64,000 nucleotides of DNA from Roseateles hydrophilus. Its GTDB lineage: Bacteria; Pseudomonadota; Gammaproteobacteria; Burkholderiales; Burkholderiaceae_C. The stretch covers positions 294,834 to 358,833 of the forward strand of contig NZ_JAPPUY010000005.1 in NCBI RefSeq assembly GCF_026712245.1, in the 5' to 3' direction. How positions within the stretch are numbered: position 1 is the first letter of the stretch; each line of letters begins with the position of its first letter. Positions 1 to 9,267 of this stretch are shown one piece after another. A program made the translations under genes and the position numbers. The notes below the pieces were generated by a model, which was not told the DNA's origin, searched no databases, and worked only from the letters and a program-made list of their open reading frames with translations.

Positions 1-1
1 C

Positions 2-487
2 CGACGGGCGCTGGCGTTGCGGCTGGTGGCGCCCGTTCAGCCGCCGCGCCCGCGCCGCGCGCCGGCCGAGGCGCCGCAGTGGCCGGGCCCGCCGGCCAAC
101 GTGCCGCCCCTGGCGCCACCGGACTTCACGGTGGCCGCCACCACGGCAGCCGGCCCGGGCGCCGATGCCTCACCGGCCGGCACGCCTGGCACGCCGCCAT
201 CGCCGGCACGGGCCGCCTCGGGCAGCGCGCCGCTGGACCTGCGGCCACGTGCCGAGGTGCTGCGCGGCGCGCTGGCCAACCCGGCCACGACCGATCCGCG
301 CAGCAACACGCCCCGGCCCACGGTCGAGGAGCGCATCGCCATGGCCCTGAACCCCGAGTTGTGCGTCAAGCTCGAGCGCGATGCGCAGGGCGTGGTGACG
401 CGCCGCATGGGCCGCATGGTGGGCACGCTGACCCACCTGCAGGCCACGCTGGGCGTGGGCGCCATGAGCGTGAGCACCTGCCAGTAG
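2..487 (+). CDS. C-terminal part of an unrecognised proline/alanine-rich protein (5' truncated by window edge)
   Basis: The frame is open from the first base, so the true start lies upstream; a TTG at 17 is only an internal codon. About the first 80 visible residues are a low-complexity Pro/Ala linker. The last 80 residues are better ordered: a charged segment, then a motif with one Cys (PELCVKLERDAQG) and a C-terminal Cys near the stop. This looks like a linker followed by a small folded domain, but I do not recognise the family. It converges on the M14 peptidase gene with 3 bases between the stop codons. No signal peptide can be judged because the N-terminus is missing. Confidence 0.55.
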   Translation, partial: RRALALRLVAPVQPPRPRRAPAEAPQWPGPPANVPPLAPPDFTVAATTAAGPGADASPAGTPGTPPSPARAASGSAPLDLRPRAEVLRGALANPATTDPRSNTPRPTVEERIAMALNPELCVKLERDAQGVVTRRMGRMVGTLTHLQATLGVGAMSVSTCQ

Positions 488-490
488 CCG

Positions 491-1411
491 TCAGTCCGCG
501 GCCGACAGCGCGTAGGCGATGGCCGCCCGCACGGCAGCGACCTGCGCATCCAGGCATTGCTGCGGCGTCGTGCGCGGGCTGTCGGGGTAGACCTCGGTGG
601 TGGTGCTGAAGCGCGCCGCCGTGATGGCCGCGCACAGGCCCTTGCGCGCCACGGCGTAGCTGATGACGCCGGGCGACTGCAACGGGCAGCCGATGATGAG
701 GCCGTGGGCGTCGGGCGGCGCGATGTGGGTGACCTGCGCCACGGCGTTGATGACGGCGCGCTGGAATGCGGGCTGGGGGCGGTCCGCATCGTCGACGAGG
801 TAGAAGCCGTCGGGCACGGTGTCCGGCACGAAGGCCTCGCCGTCGCGGGCGGCCAGCGCGGGGCGGAACTCGGCCTCGTCGCTGTCGGTGGTCTCGTGCA
901 GGTCGATGTGCAGCCGCGTGCGGCCGTGCAGCGGCGCCAGCAGGGCCACCAGCGCCGCCGACTCGCCGGCCGGGCTGCCGGCGCGGAAGTTGCGGTTGGG
1001 GTCCAGCGCATCGGGGTTCCAGCGCTGCACGCGTTCGTAGGCCCAGGGGCTGACGCAGGGCACGGCCAGCAGGTTGGCCCGGCCGGCGGTCTCGGTGCCG
1101 TGGTCGCGCAGGAACTGCAGGGCGCCGTGCACGCCGCTGGTCTCGTAGCCGTGCACGCCGCCGGTGATCACCAGCGTGGGCAGGTCGTCGCGCCAGTCGC
1201 GGCTGCGCACAGCCAGCAGCGGGAAGCGCTCGCCGTCGTAGACCAGCGCGCCGTACTCGCTGACGTCGAAGGACTGGCGCAGCGGCTCGAGGGCAGCCAG
1301 CACGTCATCGGCGTAGCTGCGCTGGCTGACGACGCGGGCGCGCCAGGCGGCCACGTCGGCAGGCCCCCAGGGCTGACCGGGTGTACCGATGGGGTAGGGG
1401 GGCGGGGTCAA
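491..1411 (-). CDS. M14-family zinc metallocarboxypeptidase (succinylglutamate desuccinylase/aspartoacylase-like)
   Basis: 306 residues. The zinc-binding HxxE is in GGVHGYE (His87, Glu90). The substrate-binding DPNRNF follows at about 137-142, the third zinc ligand lies in HIDLHE (168-173), and the general-base Glu is probably Glu273 in TTEVYPDSP. These are the hallmarks of the M14 fold in the order seen in the cytosolic AspA/AstE-like branch. No signal peptide is visible, so it should act in the cytoplasm on a short peptide or N-acyl amino acid; the substrate cannot be told. It diverges from pdxA, with 72 bases between the two starts. Confidence 0.85.
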   Translation of the reverse strand: MTPPPYPIGTPGQPWGPADVAAWRARVVSQRSYADDVLAALEPLRQSFDVSEYGALVYDGERFPLLAVRSRDWRDDLPTLVITGGVHGYETSGVHGALQFLRDHGTETAGRANLLAVPCVSPWAYERVQRWNPDALDPNRNFRAGSPAGESAALVALLAPLHGRTRLHIDLHETTDSDEAEFRPALAARDGEAFVPDTVPDGFYLVDDADRPQPAFQRAVINAVAQVTHIAPPDAHGLIIGCPLQSPGVISYAVARKGLCAAITAARFSTTTEVYPDSPRTTPQQCLDAQVAAVRAAIAYALSAAD

Positions 1412-1483
1412 GGGCTTCTCCGGCGCTGCAAGGGTGGCCGGCAGTCTGCCAGCGGCTGGGGTGGTGCGATGAAAGAATGCGTC

Positions 1484-2485
1484 ATGTCTTTAGCGTCCCA
1501 ACTTCCCCTGCCCATCGTCATCAGCATGGGCGACGCCTGCGGCATCGGCCCCGAGATCATTGCCAGCCTGTGGCGCCGCGAGGCACCGCGCGAGGCCGTC
1601 GTGGTGGGCGATGTGGCCGTGATGCGCCGTGCCGTGGCGATGACTGGCGGCGGGCTGGCGGTGCTGCAGCTCACGTCACTGGCCGAACACGACCGCGTGC
1701 CGCCGCGCTGCGTGCCTGTCTGGCAGCCAGAAGGCCTGCCGGCGGGGCTGGGCGAATTGCCTCTCGGGCAGGTGGACGCGCGCGCTGGGGGCGCGGCGGC
1801 CTTGTGCATCGACGCGGCGGCGGCACAAGTCCAGGCTGGTCGGGCGCGGGCGCTGGTCACGGCGCCCATCCACAAGGAGGCCCTGCATGCGGCCGGCTCG
1901 CCGTTCCCCGGGCACACCGAGATGCTGCAGGCGCTGGCCGGCGGGGCGCCGGTGCGCATGATGCTGGCCAACGAGGAGCTGCGCACGGTGCTGGTCACCA
2001 TCCACTGCGCGCTGCGCGATGCCATCGCGCGCGTGACCCGGGCCAGCGTGCTGGAGACGGTGCGCATCACCGGCGCCGCGCTGCAGCGCATGGGCATCGC
2101 GGCGCCGCGCATCGCGGTGGCCGGGCTGAATCCGCATGCGGGCGAGGGAGGCTTGTTCGGCGACGAGGAGATCCACCACATCGCGCCGGCCATCGCCGAT
2201 GCGCGCGCGCTGGGGCTGGATGCGACCGGCCCCCATGCGCCGGACACGGTCTTCATGCGTGCGCGGCGCGGCGAGTTCGACGTGGTCGTCGCGATGACGC
2301 ACGACCACGGGCTGATCCCGGTCAAGTACCTGGGCGTGGAGCAGGGCGTCAACGTGACGCTAGGTCTGCCCTTCGTGCGCACCAGCCCCGATCACGGCAC
2401 GGCGTTCGACATCGCTGGGCGCGGCATTGCCGACCCGGCCAGCCTCGCGGCGGCGTTGGCGATGGCAAGGCGATTGACCGTCTGA
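1484..2485 (+). CDS. pdxA: 4-hydroxythreonine-4-phosphate dehydrogenase family protein
   Basis: 333 residues from ATG 1484; an in-frame ATG at 1469 would add five residues. PdxA oxidises 4-phosphohydroxy-L-threonine with NAD(P)+ in pyridoxal phosphate synthesis. The family signatures are present: N-terminal SMGDACGIGPEI (most members have GDPAGIGPE), GHTEML with a metal-binding His near 140, a His in TIHCALRD, the NPHAGEGGLFGDEE loop, and MTHDHGLIPVKY. The gene is not next to surA/ksgA, the usual partners of the biosynthetic copy. Together with the altered nucleotide-motif residues, this leaves open a catabolic PdxA2-type dehydrogenase instead of the vitamin B6 enzyme. Confidence 0.85.
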   Translation: MSLASQLPLPIVISMGDACGIGPEIIASLWRREAPREAVVVGDVAVMRRAVAMTGGGLAVLQLTSLAEHDRVPPRCVPVWQPEGLPAGLGELPLGQVDARAGGAAALCIDAAAAQVQAGRARALVTAPIHKEALHAAGSPFPGHTEMLQALAGGAPVRMMLANEELRTVLVTIHCALRDAIARVTRASVLETVRITGAALQRMGIAAPRIAVAGLNPHAGEGGLFGDEEIHHIAPAIADARALGLDATGPHAPDTVFMRARRGEFDVVVAMTHDHGLIPVKYLGVEQGVNVTLGLPFVRTSPDHGTAFDIAGRGIADPASLAAALAMARRLTV

Positions 2486-2587
2486 CGACGCTGGCGGCTC
2501 AAGGACGCAGGGGGCGGCGTTCCCGCGGGGGAACCGACCAGGATCGCGCGCGTTGAGCAGCGAGACGGGGCGAGGGGCCTGTTCACT

Positions 2588-4966
2588 TCAGCGCGTCGGT
2601 GTGAGCGCGGCGAGCTGCGCGCGGGCACGGGCCGTGGCGCGCTCCAGCAGGTGGGCGGTCTCGTAGGCGCGCATGCGGCCAGCCTCGCACAGCTTCTTCA
2701 GCATGCGAGCAGTCATGGTGACCGTTTCCTGGTGGCGGTTGCCGTGCGTGAAGATGAAGAAGCTGCGGCCCGCGCTGATGTGGGCCAGGCGCATCTTCTG
2801 CCACTCGGTGCCGGTGTGCATCTGGTAGGCGAATCCCAGCTGCATGTTGTCTACCAGCAGCGCGCCGCCGCTGGGTTCGGCGGCGCTCTCGGCGGCAGGC
2901 AGGCCGTCGATGGAGATGTCCACGGCCTGCAGCGGCTCGGCGGCAGCGACGGCGTCGTTGCCGGACAGGTCCAGATCGAGCTCGCCGTTCCAGTCGACGG
3001 TGGCCTCCTCGACTAGGCCCAGACTCTTGGCCTCGGCCGGGGTCAGCCGCTGACTGGCATCCAGGTCGCCCGGCAGCGTCTCGCCTGCCATGGGCTTGGC
3101 CAGGTCGGCCTCGGCCGGTGGCGGCACGCCGAAGATCTGGTCGAGCTGCTTGATCAGCAGGTTGGTGTCCAGCGCGCTGGGGGCCTGGCCCTTCAGCGAC
3201 TCGGCATGCGCCGGCAGCAGCGCACCGAAGAAGTCCTTGCGCGGCGCGTCGGGCCAGCGGATCAGGTCCAGCCCCTCGTTCAGCGTGCGCATCAGGTTGG
3301 GCAGCTCGCGCAGGAAGTCGGCACGGGCGGCCGTGCCGCCCTTGGGCTGCACGCTCATGACCAGGCTGCGGCCCAGCGTGCGCAGGCGCAGCGCACGTTC
3401 AGGCGCCCCTTCTCGCGAGGCCAGCACGATGGCCTGGCTCCAGACCTGGGCCAGGAAATTGCGCAGGAAGTCCTGCATCGGCACGCGCGCCAGCTGCTGC
3501 TGCAGTTGCAGTGCATAGCGCTGTTGCAGGCGCAGGTCGGTCTCGCGCCGCTCAACGACGGCGGCCGCGTCGCCCGAGGCCTTCAGCGTGACGCGGGCTT
3601 GCTCGGCGATGAAGGCTTCCAGGTCGTCCAGCTTGGACGTGTAGACGTCCATGCGGTCGAAGTCGCCCTGTGTGACGTCTTGCACCAGGTCGCGCACATG
3701 GGTCAGGAAGGCCCGGCCCGGGTCTTCGCTGAAGTCGTCGAATGCGCAGGCCAGCGAGGCCAGCCGGTTGACGAACTGGCGCACTGGGTGGCGGCGCGAC
3801 GAGAAGAACGTCTCGTCCCCCAGTGCCGCCCGCAGCACCGGCAACTGCAGCCGCGCCAGCAGGCGCGCCATCTGCGGCGGCACCTTGGGGTCGGACAGGA
3901 TCTGGTCGAACAGGCTGCTGACGACGTCGATGACCATGTGGTCCAGCCGGCCCGTGGCGGCCTGGCGCAGCTCGTCGCGGTGCAGCTGGATCAGGTTGGG
4001 TGGCAGCGGCAGCTGGCCCCAGGCGCTGGGTTCGCCGGACAGCGTGTCCAGCCCCATGCGGCTGGAGTGGCCGCTGTCGTGGGCGTCGAAGGCTGCGGGC
4101 GCTTGGGCAAGGCGGCGCAGCAGGTCCATCATGTGCGGGTCGACACGGCCGATGCCCGGCCCCATGCTGCTGCGGCCGCCGAAGCCGCCGGCGCTGCCGC
4201 CCATCGTGCTGCGACCCAGCGTGCCGTGGCCCGAGCTGATCGCGCCGCTGCGCGTTGACATGGCGCCGTGCCCCGAGTCGAGCTCCGCGTGCTGACTGGC
4301 CGCACCGCCGAGCGCACCGTGCCGCGATGCGCCGTCCGGCGTCGCCCGCACACGCAGGTCCTGCGGCCGTAGCCCGCGTGAGCGCAGCAGCTCGGCGATG
4401 TCGGCATAGCAGCCGCGCATCTCCTGGGCCAGCGAGCGGGTCAGCTCGTCGGTCAGCGTCTGGCGCGTCAGCGGGTCGTCGGTGATGGCCTGCACGGCGT
4501 CCAGCAGTGCCTGGCCGATGAGCTCCGGCCGCAGCGGGTTGCGCTCGCCGACCTGGATGCTTGAGATGTAGGACTCGACTTCGCGCAGCTCCCACTCGCT
4601 GTGGTGGCCGATGGCCAGGCCGATGCGGTCTGCGGCGACGAGGTTGTTGACCTGATCGTCATCCATCAGCGACAGCTCGCCCCAGTCCTTCTTGGCGGAG
4701 GGCGTGGTCTCGGTCTTGGCGCCGGACTGTTCGGCCGTGACCTGCCGGCGCAAACTCTGCAGGAACCGCTGCGAGAACGTGCCTTGCTGCTGCCTGAAGA
4801 CGAACTGTGCGGCGAGCAAGGCGTCGCGCCGCTTGATCTGCCCGGCCGACAGCGCCGACAGTCCCAGACCTTCGGCGCAGCGCTCCGCCGCCTGCTCGCC
4901 CGCCAACCGGATGCGGGTCAGCGAGGCTTCGAGGTGGGGATTCAGGCGAATCTCGGGCGCGTTCAT
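2588..4966 (-). CDS. DUF1631 family protein
   Basis: 792 residues from the ATG at 4966, which begins MNAPEIRLNPHLE; an ATG ten codons upstream is less likely. It matches the general layout of the large cytoplasmic DUF1631 proteins of beta/gammaproteobacteria, whose function is unknown and which are sometimes misnamed thymidine phosphorylase. There is a helical N-terminal half, then a Gly/Ser/His-rich linker at about 215-275 (repeated GHGTLG/HGALGG-type units), then a long helical core. The C-terminal part (about 690-790) has a PilZ-like look, with MQLGFAYQMHTGTEWQKMRLAHIS followed by ITFTH-like strands, so c-di-GMP binding is conceivable but unproven. It is transcribed alone and convergent with pdxA. 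Confidence 0.75.
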   Translation of the reverse strand: MNAPEIRLNPHLEASLTRIRLAGEQAAERCAEGLGLSALSAGQIKRRDALLAAQFVFRQQQGTFSQRFLQSLRRQVTAEQSGAKTETTPSAKKDWGELSLMDDDQVNNLVAADRIGLAIGHHSEWELREVESYISSIQVGERNPLRPELIGQALLDAVQAITDDPLTRQTLTDELTRSLAQEMRGCYADIAELLRSRGLRPQDLRVRATPDGASRHGALGGAASQHAELDSGHGAMSTRSGAISSGHGTLGRSTMGGSAGGFGGRSSMGPGIGRVDPHMMDLLRRLAQAPAAFDAHDSGHSSRMGLDTLSGEPSAWGQLPLPPNLIQLHRDELRQAATGRLDHMVIDVVSSLFDQILSDPKVPPQMARLLARLQLPVLRAALGDETFFSSRRHPVRQFVNRLASLACAFDDFSEDPGRAFLTHVRDLVQDVTQGDFDRMDVYTSKLDDLEAFIAEQARVTLKASGDAAAVVERRETDLRLQQRYALQLQQQLARVPMQDFLRNFLAQVWSQAIVLASREGAPERALRLRTLGRSLVMSVQPKGGTAARADFLRELPNLMRTLNEGLDLIRWPDAPRKDFFGALLPAHAESLKGQAPSALDTNLLIKQLDQIFGVPPPAEADLAKPMAGETLPGDLDASQRLTPAEAKSLGLVEEATVDWNGELDLDLSGNDAVAAAEPLQAVDISIDGLPAAESAAEPSGGALLVDNMQLGFAYQMHTGTEWQKMRLAHISAGRSFFIFTHGNRHQETVTMTARMLKKLCEAGRMRAYETAHLLERATARARAQLAALTPTR

Positions 4967-5049
4967 CGAGGGGGTGGGGCGCAGGCTTGCACCCAAAGTA
5001 TCGCGCCGGCCGCAAGCCGGGGTTTCCGGCAGGGCGTCAAATCCGTGGC

Positions 5050-5082
5050 AAAAACAAGCCCGGTAACGATTGTTTACCGGGC
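5050..5082 (-). terminator. Rho-independent terminator of mscL
   Basis: Perfect 9-bp stem: GCCCGGTAA at 5058-5066 pairs with TTACCGGGC at 5074-5082 around a 7-base loop. On the minus strand it is followed by TTGTTTTT. It lies 15 bases after the mscL stop codon. Confidence 0.85.
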
Positions 5083-5096
5083 GCTTGCAATTTCGA

Positions 5097-5516
5097 TCAG
5101 CGCTTGAGCGAGTCGCGGATCTCGCGCAGCAACTGGATGTCTTCCGGTGTGGGCGGCGGTTCGGCCGGTGCGGCGGCGGGTTCGCTGCGCTTGAGGCGGT
5201 TGATTTGCTTGATCATCAGGAAGATGACGAAGGCCAGGATGATGAAGTTCAGCGACACGGTCATGAAGCTGCCGTAGGCCAGCACAGCGCCTTCCTTCTT
5301 GGCGTCGGCCAGCGTCGTGGCTGTCTGGCCGGCCAGTGGGATGAAGTAGTTGCTGAAGTCCAGGCCGCCGAACACCTTGCTGACCACCGGCATGATGACG
5401 TCGCCGACCAGCGAGTCCACGATCTTGCCGAAAGCACCGCCAATGATGACGCCGACGGCCAGGTCGATGACATTCCCCTTGACGGCGAACTCCCGGAACT
5501 CAGACAAGAAACTCAT
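5097..5516 (-). CDS. mscL: Large-conductance mechanosensitive channel MscL
   Basis: 139 residues, the usual length. MscL forms a homopentameric inner-membrane pore that opens under extreme tension during osmotic downshock. The N-terminal amphipathic segment [15 protein letters not shown] leads into TM1 ([19 protein letters not shown], with the small-residue pore lining), a periplasmic loop, then TM2 (about residues 75-100, [19 protein letters not shown]). A cytoplasmic tail rich in Pro/Ala ends in the conserved helical bundle ([13 protein letters not shown]). It diverges from petA with its own terminator. Confidence 0.97.
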   Translation of the reverse strand: MSFLSEFREFAVKGNVIDLAVGVIIGGAFGKIVDSLVGDVIMPVVSKVFGGLDFSNYFIPLAGQTATTLADAKKEGAVLAYGSFMTVSLNFIILAFVIFLMIKQINRLKRSEPAAAPAEPPPTPEDIQLLREIRDSLKR

Positions 5517-5648
5517 GCGGACTCCTGCAAAAAAGGGTGGATTGTGAGGGGCGGCGGCGATGTTGACGCCAACTCCGCGGGGCCAGAAGGCGGGTAAACC
5601 TGCGTGCTTTCGCCCGCGCGGCGGGGCGGGGCGCCAGCCAGCCTCCGC

Positions 5649-5654
5649 TAGAAT
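5649..5654 (+). promoter_or_regulatory. Probable -10 element of the petABC promoter
   Basis: TAGAAT lies 41 bases before the petA start, in the sequence CGCTAGAATCCC. The same TAGAATC hexamer precedes tRNA-Thr, argJ and the DUF2946 gene in this window. The -35 region is GC-rich and not recognisable. A ribosome binding site AGAGGA lies just before the ATG. Confidence 0.5.
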
Positions 5655-5695
5655 CCCAGGCTGCCCGAGATCAGAAGTCTCTTTAGAGGACCCTC

Positions 5696-6292
5696 ATGAG
5701 TGACCAGCAAGTGGACCAAGGCAAGCGCACCTGGTTGATCGCAACCGGTTGTGCAGGTGCCGTGGGTGGCGTGGCAACCGCCGTTCCCTTCGTCAGCACC
5801 TTTGCGCCCAGCGAACGAGCCAAGGCCGCCGGCGCGCCGGTCGAGGTGGACATTTCCGGCCTGAAGCCCGGCGAAAAGCTGACTGTGGAATGGCGCGGCA
5901 AGCCGGTCTGGATCGTGCGCCGCACGCCCGAACAGCTGGAGGCGCTCAAGCAGCATGACGCTGCGCTGGCAGACCCCAATTCCGATCGCAAGGCCTACCC
6001 GACGCCCGAGTACGCCAAGAACGGCCATCGCTCCATCAAGCCGGAGTACTTCGTCGCCGTGGGCATCTGCTCGCACCTGGGCTGCTCGCCCAGCGACAAG
6101 TTCGCCGCCGGCCCGCAGCCGTCGCTGCCGGACGACTGGACGGGCGGCTTCCTGTGCCCCTGCCACGGTTCGACCTTTGACATGGCCGGCCGCGTCTTCA
6201 AGAACAAGCCGGCGCCCGACAACCTCGAAGTGCCGCCCCACATGTACCTTGCCGACACCAAGCTGCTGATCGGTGAGGACAAGAAGGCCTAA
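5696..6292 (+). CDS. petA: Ubiquinol-cytochrome c reductase, Rieske iron-sulfur subunit
   Basis: 198 residues. The subunit carries the 2Fe-2S cluster that takes the first electron from ubiquinol in the cytochrome bc1 complex. The N-terminus has a Tat-like signal anchor (QGKRTWLIATGCAGAVGGVATAV). The cluster ligands are Cys125 and His127 (CSHLGC) and Cys154 and His157 (CPCHGS), with Cys130 and Cys156 placed for the stabilising disulfide. It is the first gene of a three-gene operon, 21 bases before petB. Confidence 0.97.
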   Translation: MSDQQVDQGKRTWLIATGCAGAVGGVATAVPFVSTFAPSERAKAAGAPVEVDISGLKPGEKLTVEWRGKPVWIVRRTPEQLEALKQHDAALADPNSDRKAYPTPEYAKNGHRSIKPEYFVAVGICSHLGCSPSDKFAAGPQPSLPDDWTGGFLCPCHGSTFDMAGRVFKNKPAPDNLEVPPHMYLADTKLLIGEDKKA

Positions 6293-6313
6293 CGAGAACA
6301 AACGGGACGACAC

Positions 6314-7720
6314 ATGGCTGAATTCAAGGAAGCCCCCGCGGGCGCATCTGTCGGCGTGAAGACCATGACCTGGCTGGAGAACCGGTTCCCGACCGCGTTC
6401 GACGCCTACAAGGTCCACATGTCGGAGTACTACGCGCCGAAGAATTTCAACTGGTGGTACATCTTCGGCTCGCTGGCGCTGCTGGTGCTGGTGATCCAGA
6501 TCGTCACCGGCATCTTCCTGGTGATGCACTACAAGCCGGACGCGGCGCTGGCCTTCGCGTCGGTCGAGTACATCATGCGCGACGTGCCCTGGGGCTGGTT
6601 GATCCGCTACATGCACTCCACGGGTGCGTCGGCCTTCTTCGTGGTCGTCTATCTGCATATGTTCCGTGGCTTGATCTACGGCAGCTACCGCAAGCCGCGC
6701 GAGCTGGTGTGGATCTTCGGCTGCGCGATCTTCCTGTGCCTGATGGCCGAGGCCTTCATGGGCTACCTGCTGCCCTGGGGCCAGATGTCGTACTGGGGCG
6801 CCCAGGTCATAGTGAACCTGTTCGCCGCCGTGCCCTTCGTTGGTGAAGACCTGGCCCTGATGATCCGCGGCGACTACGTCGTTGGTGACGCCACGCTGAA
6901 CCGCTTCTTCAGCTTCCACGTCATCGCCGTGCCGCTGGTGCTGCTGGGCCTGGTGGTTGCCCACCTGCTGGCGCTGCACGATGTGGGTTCCAACAACCCC
7001 GACGGCATCGAGATCAAGAAAGGCCCGAAGGACGCCAACGGCAAGCCGCTGGATGGTGTGCCCTTCCACCCGTTCTACTCGGTGCATGACATCTACGCGG
7101 TGTGCCTGTTCCTGCTGGCGTTCACGTCCATCGTGTTCTTCGCGCCCGAGTTCGGCGGCTACTTCCTGGAGTACAACAACTTCATCCCGGCCGACCCGTT
7201 GAAGACCCCGGCGCATATCGCGCCTGTCTGGTACTTCACGCCGTTCTATTCCATGCTGCGCGCGACCACCGACGTGATGGTCAACGTGCTGTGCGGCGTC
7301 ATCGGTCTGGCCGCGGTCGTGAGCTTCCTGAAGGGCAAGTTCGGCGGCCCCGCCAAGATCGCGCTGCTCGTCGGTGCGCTGGTGCTGATTGGTCTGCTCA
7401 AGGTCTTCGACGCCAAGTTCTGGGGTGTGGTGGTCATGGGTGGCGCGGTCGTCATCCTGTTCTTCCTGCCCTGGCTGGATCACAGTCCGGTCAAGTCCAT
7501 CCGCTACCGCCCCGACTGGCACAAGTACGTCTACGCCGTGTTCGTCGTGTTCTTCCTGTGGCTGGGCTACCTCGGCATCCAGCCGCCCAGCGACCTGGGC
7601 ACGCTGGTGGCGCAGATCGGCACGCTGTTCTATTTCGGCTTCTTCCTGCTGATGCCGTGGTGGAGCCGCCTGGGAACGCCCAAGCCGGTGCCCGACCGTG
7701 TGACCTTCAACGCCCACTGA
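6314..7720 (+). CDS. petB: Ubiquinol-cytochrome c reductase, cytochrome b subunit
   Basis: 468 residues, full length for a proteobacterial cytochrome b with a C-terminal extension. It holds hemes bL and bH and the Qo/Qi quinone sites in the inner membrane. The heme-ligand histidines sit in helix B (RYMHSTGASAFFVVVYLHM) and helix D (FHVIAVPLVLLGLVVAHLLALH). The Qo motif appears as DPLKTPAHIAPVWYF, with the usual PEWY replaced by PVWY. The late helices past residue 330 and a Trp/Phe-rich C-terminus follow. It lies between petA and petC in an operon with about 20-base gaps. Confidence 0.97.
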   Translation: MAEFKEAPAGASVGVKTMTWLENRFPTAFDAYKVHMSEYYAPKNFNWWYIFGSLALLVLVIQIVTGIFLVMHYKPDAALAFASVEYIMRDVPWGWLIRYMHSTGASAFFVVVYLHMFRGLIYGSYRKPRELVWIFGCAIFLCLMAEAFMGYLLPWGQMSYWGAQVIVNLFAAVPFVGEDLALMIRGDYVVGDATLNRFFSFHVIAVPLVLLGLVVAHLLALHDVGSNNPDGIEIKKGPKDANGKPLDGVPFHPFYSVHDIYAVCLFLLAFTSIVFFAPEFGGYFLEYNNFIPADPLKTPAHIAPVWYFTPFYSMLRATTDVMVNVLCGVIGLAAVVSFLKGKFGGPAKIALLVGALVLIGLLKVFDAKFWGVVVMGGAVVILFFLPWLDHSPVKSIRYRPDWHKYVYAVFVVFFLWLGYLGIQPPSDLGTLVAQIGTLFYFGFFLLMPWWSRLGTPKPVPDRVTFNAH

Positions 7721-7740
7721 GCCGCGGAGCTAGAACACCA

Positions 7741-8511
7741 ATGAAAAAGCTGATCGCCATCCTGCTGATCACCATGGGCTTTGCCGGCGGCGCACAAGCT
7801 GCTGGCGGCGGCATCGCCTGGGACAAGTTCCCCAAGGAGAAGATGTCGGACATGGCCGCGCTGCAAAACGGCGCCAAGTTGTTCGTCAACTACTGCCTGA
7901 ACTGCCATGCGGCCGCCTTCCATCGCTACAACCGCATGCGCGACATCGGTCTGAGCGACGCTGACATCAAGAACAACCTGCTGTTCGCCGCCGACAAGAT
8001 CGGCGAGACCATGAAGGTCAGCCTGAACCCGCAGGACGCCAAGGACTGGTTCGGCGCCAACCCGCCCGACCTGACCGTCATCGCGCGTTCGCGGGCCGAT
8101 GGTTCGAAGGGCTCGGGTGCGGACTACCTCTACACCTACATGCGGAACTTCTACCGCGACGACACCAAGGCGACGGGCTGGAACAACCTGGCCTTCCCGA
8201 GCGTCGCGATGCCGCACGTGCTGTGGGAACTGCAGGGCCAGCGTGTGGCGAAGTTCGAGGACGCGCCCGATCCGCATGACCCGAGCAAGAAGCTCCACGT
8301 GTTTGCGGGCTACGAGCAAGTCACGCCGGGCACGATGACCGAGCGTCAGTACGACGAAGCCGTCGGTGATCTGGTGGCCTACCTGCAATGGATGGGTGAG
8401 CCGGCACAATCCCAGCGATTCCAACTGGGTGTCATCGTGCTGATCTTCCTCAGCTTCCTGACCTTGTTCGCCTGGCGACTGAATGCGTCGTACTGGAAGG
8501 ACGTGAAGTAA
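7741..8511 (+). CDS. petC: Ubiquinol-cytochrome c reductase, cytochrome c1 subunit
   Basis: 256 residues from ATG 7741. A cleavable signal peptide (MKKLIAILLITMGFAGGAQA) precedes the heme-binding CLNCH (Cys52, Cys55, His56). The probable axial Met is in FPSVAMPHVLWE, and a C-terminal anchor helix (LGVIVLIFLSFLTLFAW) ends the protein. It passes electrons from the Rieske cluster to soluble or membrane cytochromes c. It is the last gene of petABC, closed by a terminator 43 bases downstream. Confidence 0.96.
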   Translation: MKKLIAILLITMGFAGGAQAAGGGIAWDKFPKEKMSDMAALQNGAKLFVNYCLNCHAAAFHRYNRMRDIGLSDADIKNNLLFAADKIGETMKVSLNPQDAKDWFGANPPDLTVIARSRADGSKGSGADYLYTYMRNFYRDDTKATGWNNLAFPSVAMPHVLWELQGQRVAKFEDAPDPHDPSKKLHVFAGYEQVTPGTMTERQYDEAVGDLVAYLQWMGEPAQSQRFQLGVIVLIFLSFLTLFAWRLNASYWKDVK

Positions 8512-8553
8512 CTGGCAAGTCCCGGCGCTGCAGCCTTGCGGCGGCGCCGAACC

Positions 8554-8597
8554 ACGCAGTGGGACGCATACAAGGCGGCCCACTGCGTTTGCTTTTT
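8554..8597 (+). terminator. Rho-independent terminator of petABC
   Basis: Perfect 10-bp stem: ACGCAGTGGG at 8554-8563 pairs with CCCACTGCGT at 8579-8588, followed by TTGCTTTTT. Confidence 0.85.
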
Positions 8598-8649
8598 GGC
8601 GCAGCACCGCTGCGCGTTTTGATTGACTGACCCCTCGGGAGCCCAAGCC

Positions 8650-9267
8650 ATGATGGTCCTCTACTCTGGAACCACCGACCCCTACTCGCACCGCTGCCGT
8701 TTCGTGCTGTTCGAGAAAGGCATGGACTTCGAAATCCGTGACGTTGACCTGTTCGCGAAGCCGGAAGACATCGCTCTGATGAACCCGTACAACGAGGTGC
8801 CCATCCTCGTCGAGCGCGACCTCATCCTGTACGAATCGCACATCATCAACGAGTACATCGACGAGCGCTTCCCGCACCCGCAGCTGATGCCCGGCGACCC
8901 GGTGGCCCGAGCCCGCGTGCGCCTGTTCCTGCTGAACTTCGAAAAGGAGCTGTTCGCTCACGTGAACGTGCTCGAAGGCCGCGGCATGACAGCCAAGGCG
9001 ACGGACAAGCAGCTGGAGAAGGCCCGCGCACAGATCCGCGACCGCCTGACCCAGCTCGCCCCGATCTTCCTGAAGAACAAGTACATGCTGGGCGACGACT
9101 TCTCGATGCTCGACGTGGCCATCGCCCCGCTGCTGTGGCGCCTGGACTACTACGGCATCGACATGTCCAAGAACGCGCTGCCGCTGCTGAAGTACGCCGA
9201 GCGCATCTTCAGCCGCCCGGCCTATATCGAGGCGCTGACGCCGTCCGAGAAGGTGATGCGCCGCTGA
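8650..9267 (+). CDS. sspA: Stringent starvation protein A (glutathione-S-transferase fold RNA polymerase-associated factor)
   Basis: 205 residues from ATG 8650; the adjacent ATG at 8653 is an equal candidate. An N-terminal thioredoxin-like domain (VLYSGTTDPYSHRCRFVLFEKGMDFE) is followed by a helical GST C-domain. SspA binds RNA polymerase and affects stress and stationary-phase transcription. The catalytic Ser/Cys of true GSTs is not conserved in the usual place, as is normal for SspA. Its stop overlaps the sspB start (TGATG), so the pair is translationally coupled, as in other betaproteobacteria. Confidence 0.93.
   Translation: MMVLYSGTTDPYSHRCRFVLFEKGMDFEIRDVDLFAKPEDIALMNPYNEVPILVERDLILYESHIINEYIDERFPHPQLMPGDPVARARVRLFLLNFEKELFAHVNVLEGRGMTAKATDKQLEKARAQIRDRLTQLAPIFLKNKYMLGDDFSMLDVAIAPLLWRLDYYGIDMSKNALPLLKYAERIFSRPAYIEALTPSEKVMRR

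Noticed and set aside
557..1483. Apparent 300-residue N-terminal extension of PdxA.
   Set aside because: The extension is antisense to the M14 peptidase, has low-complexity composition, and PdxA family length is met from 1484.
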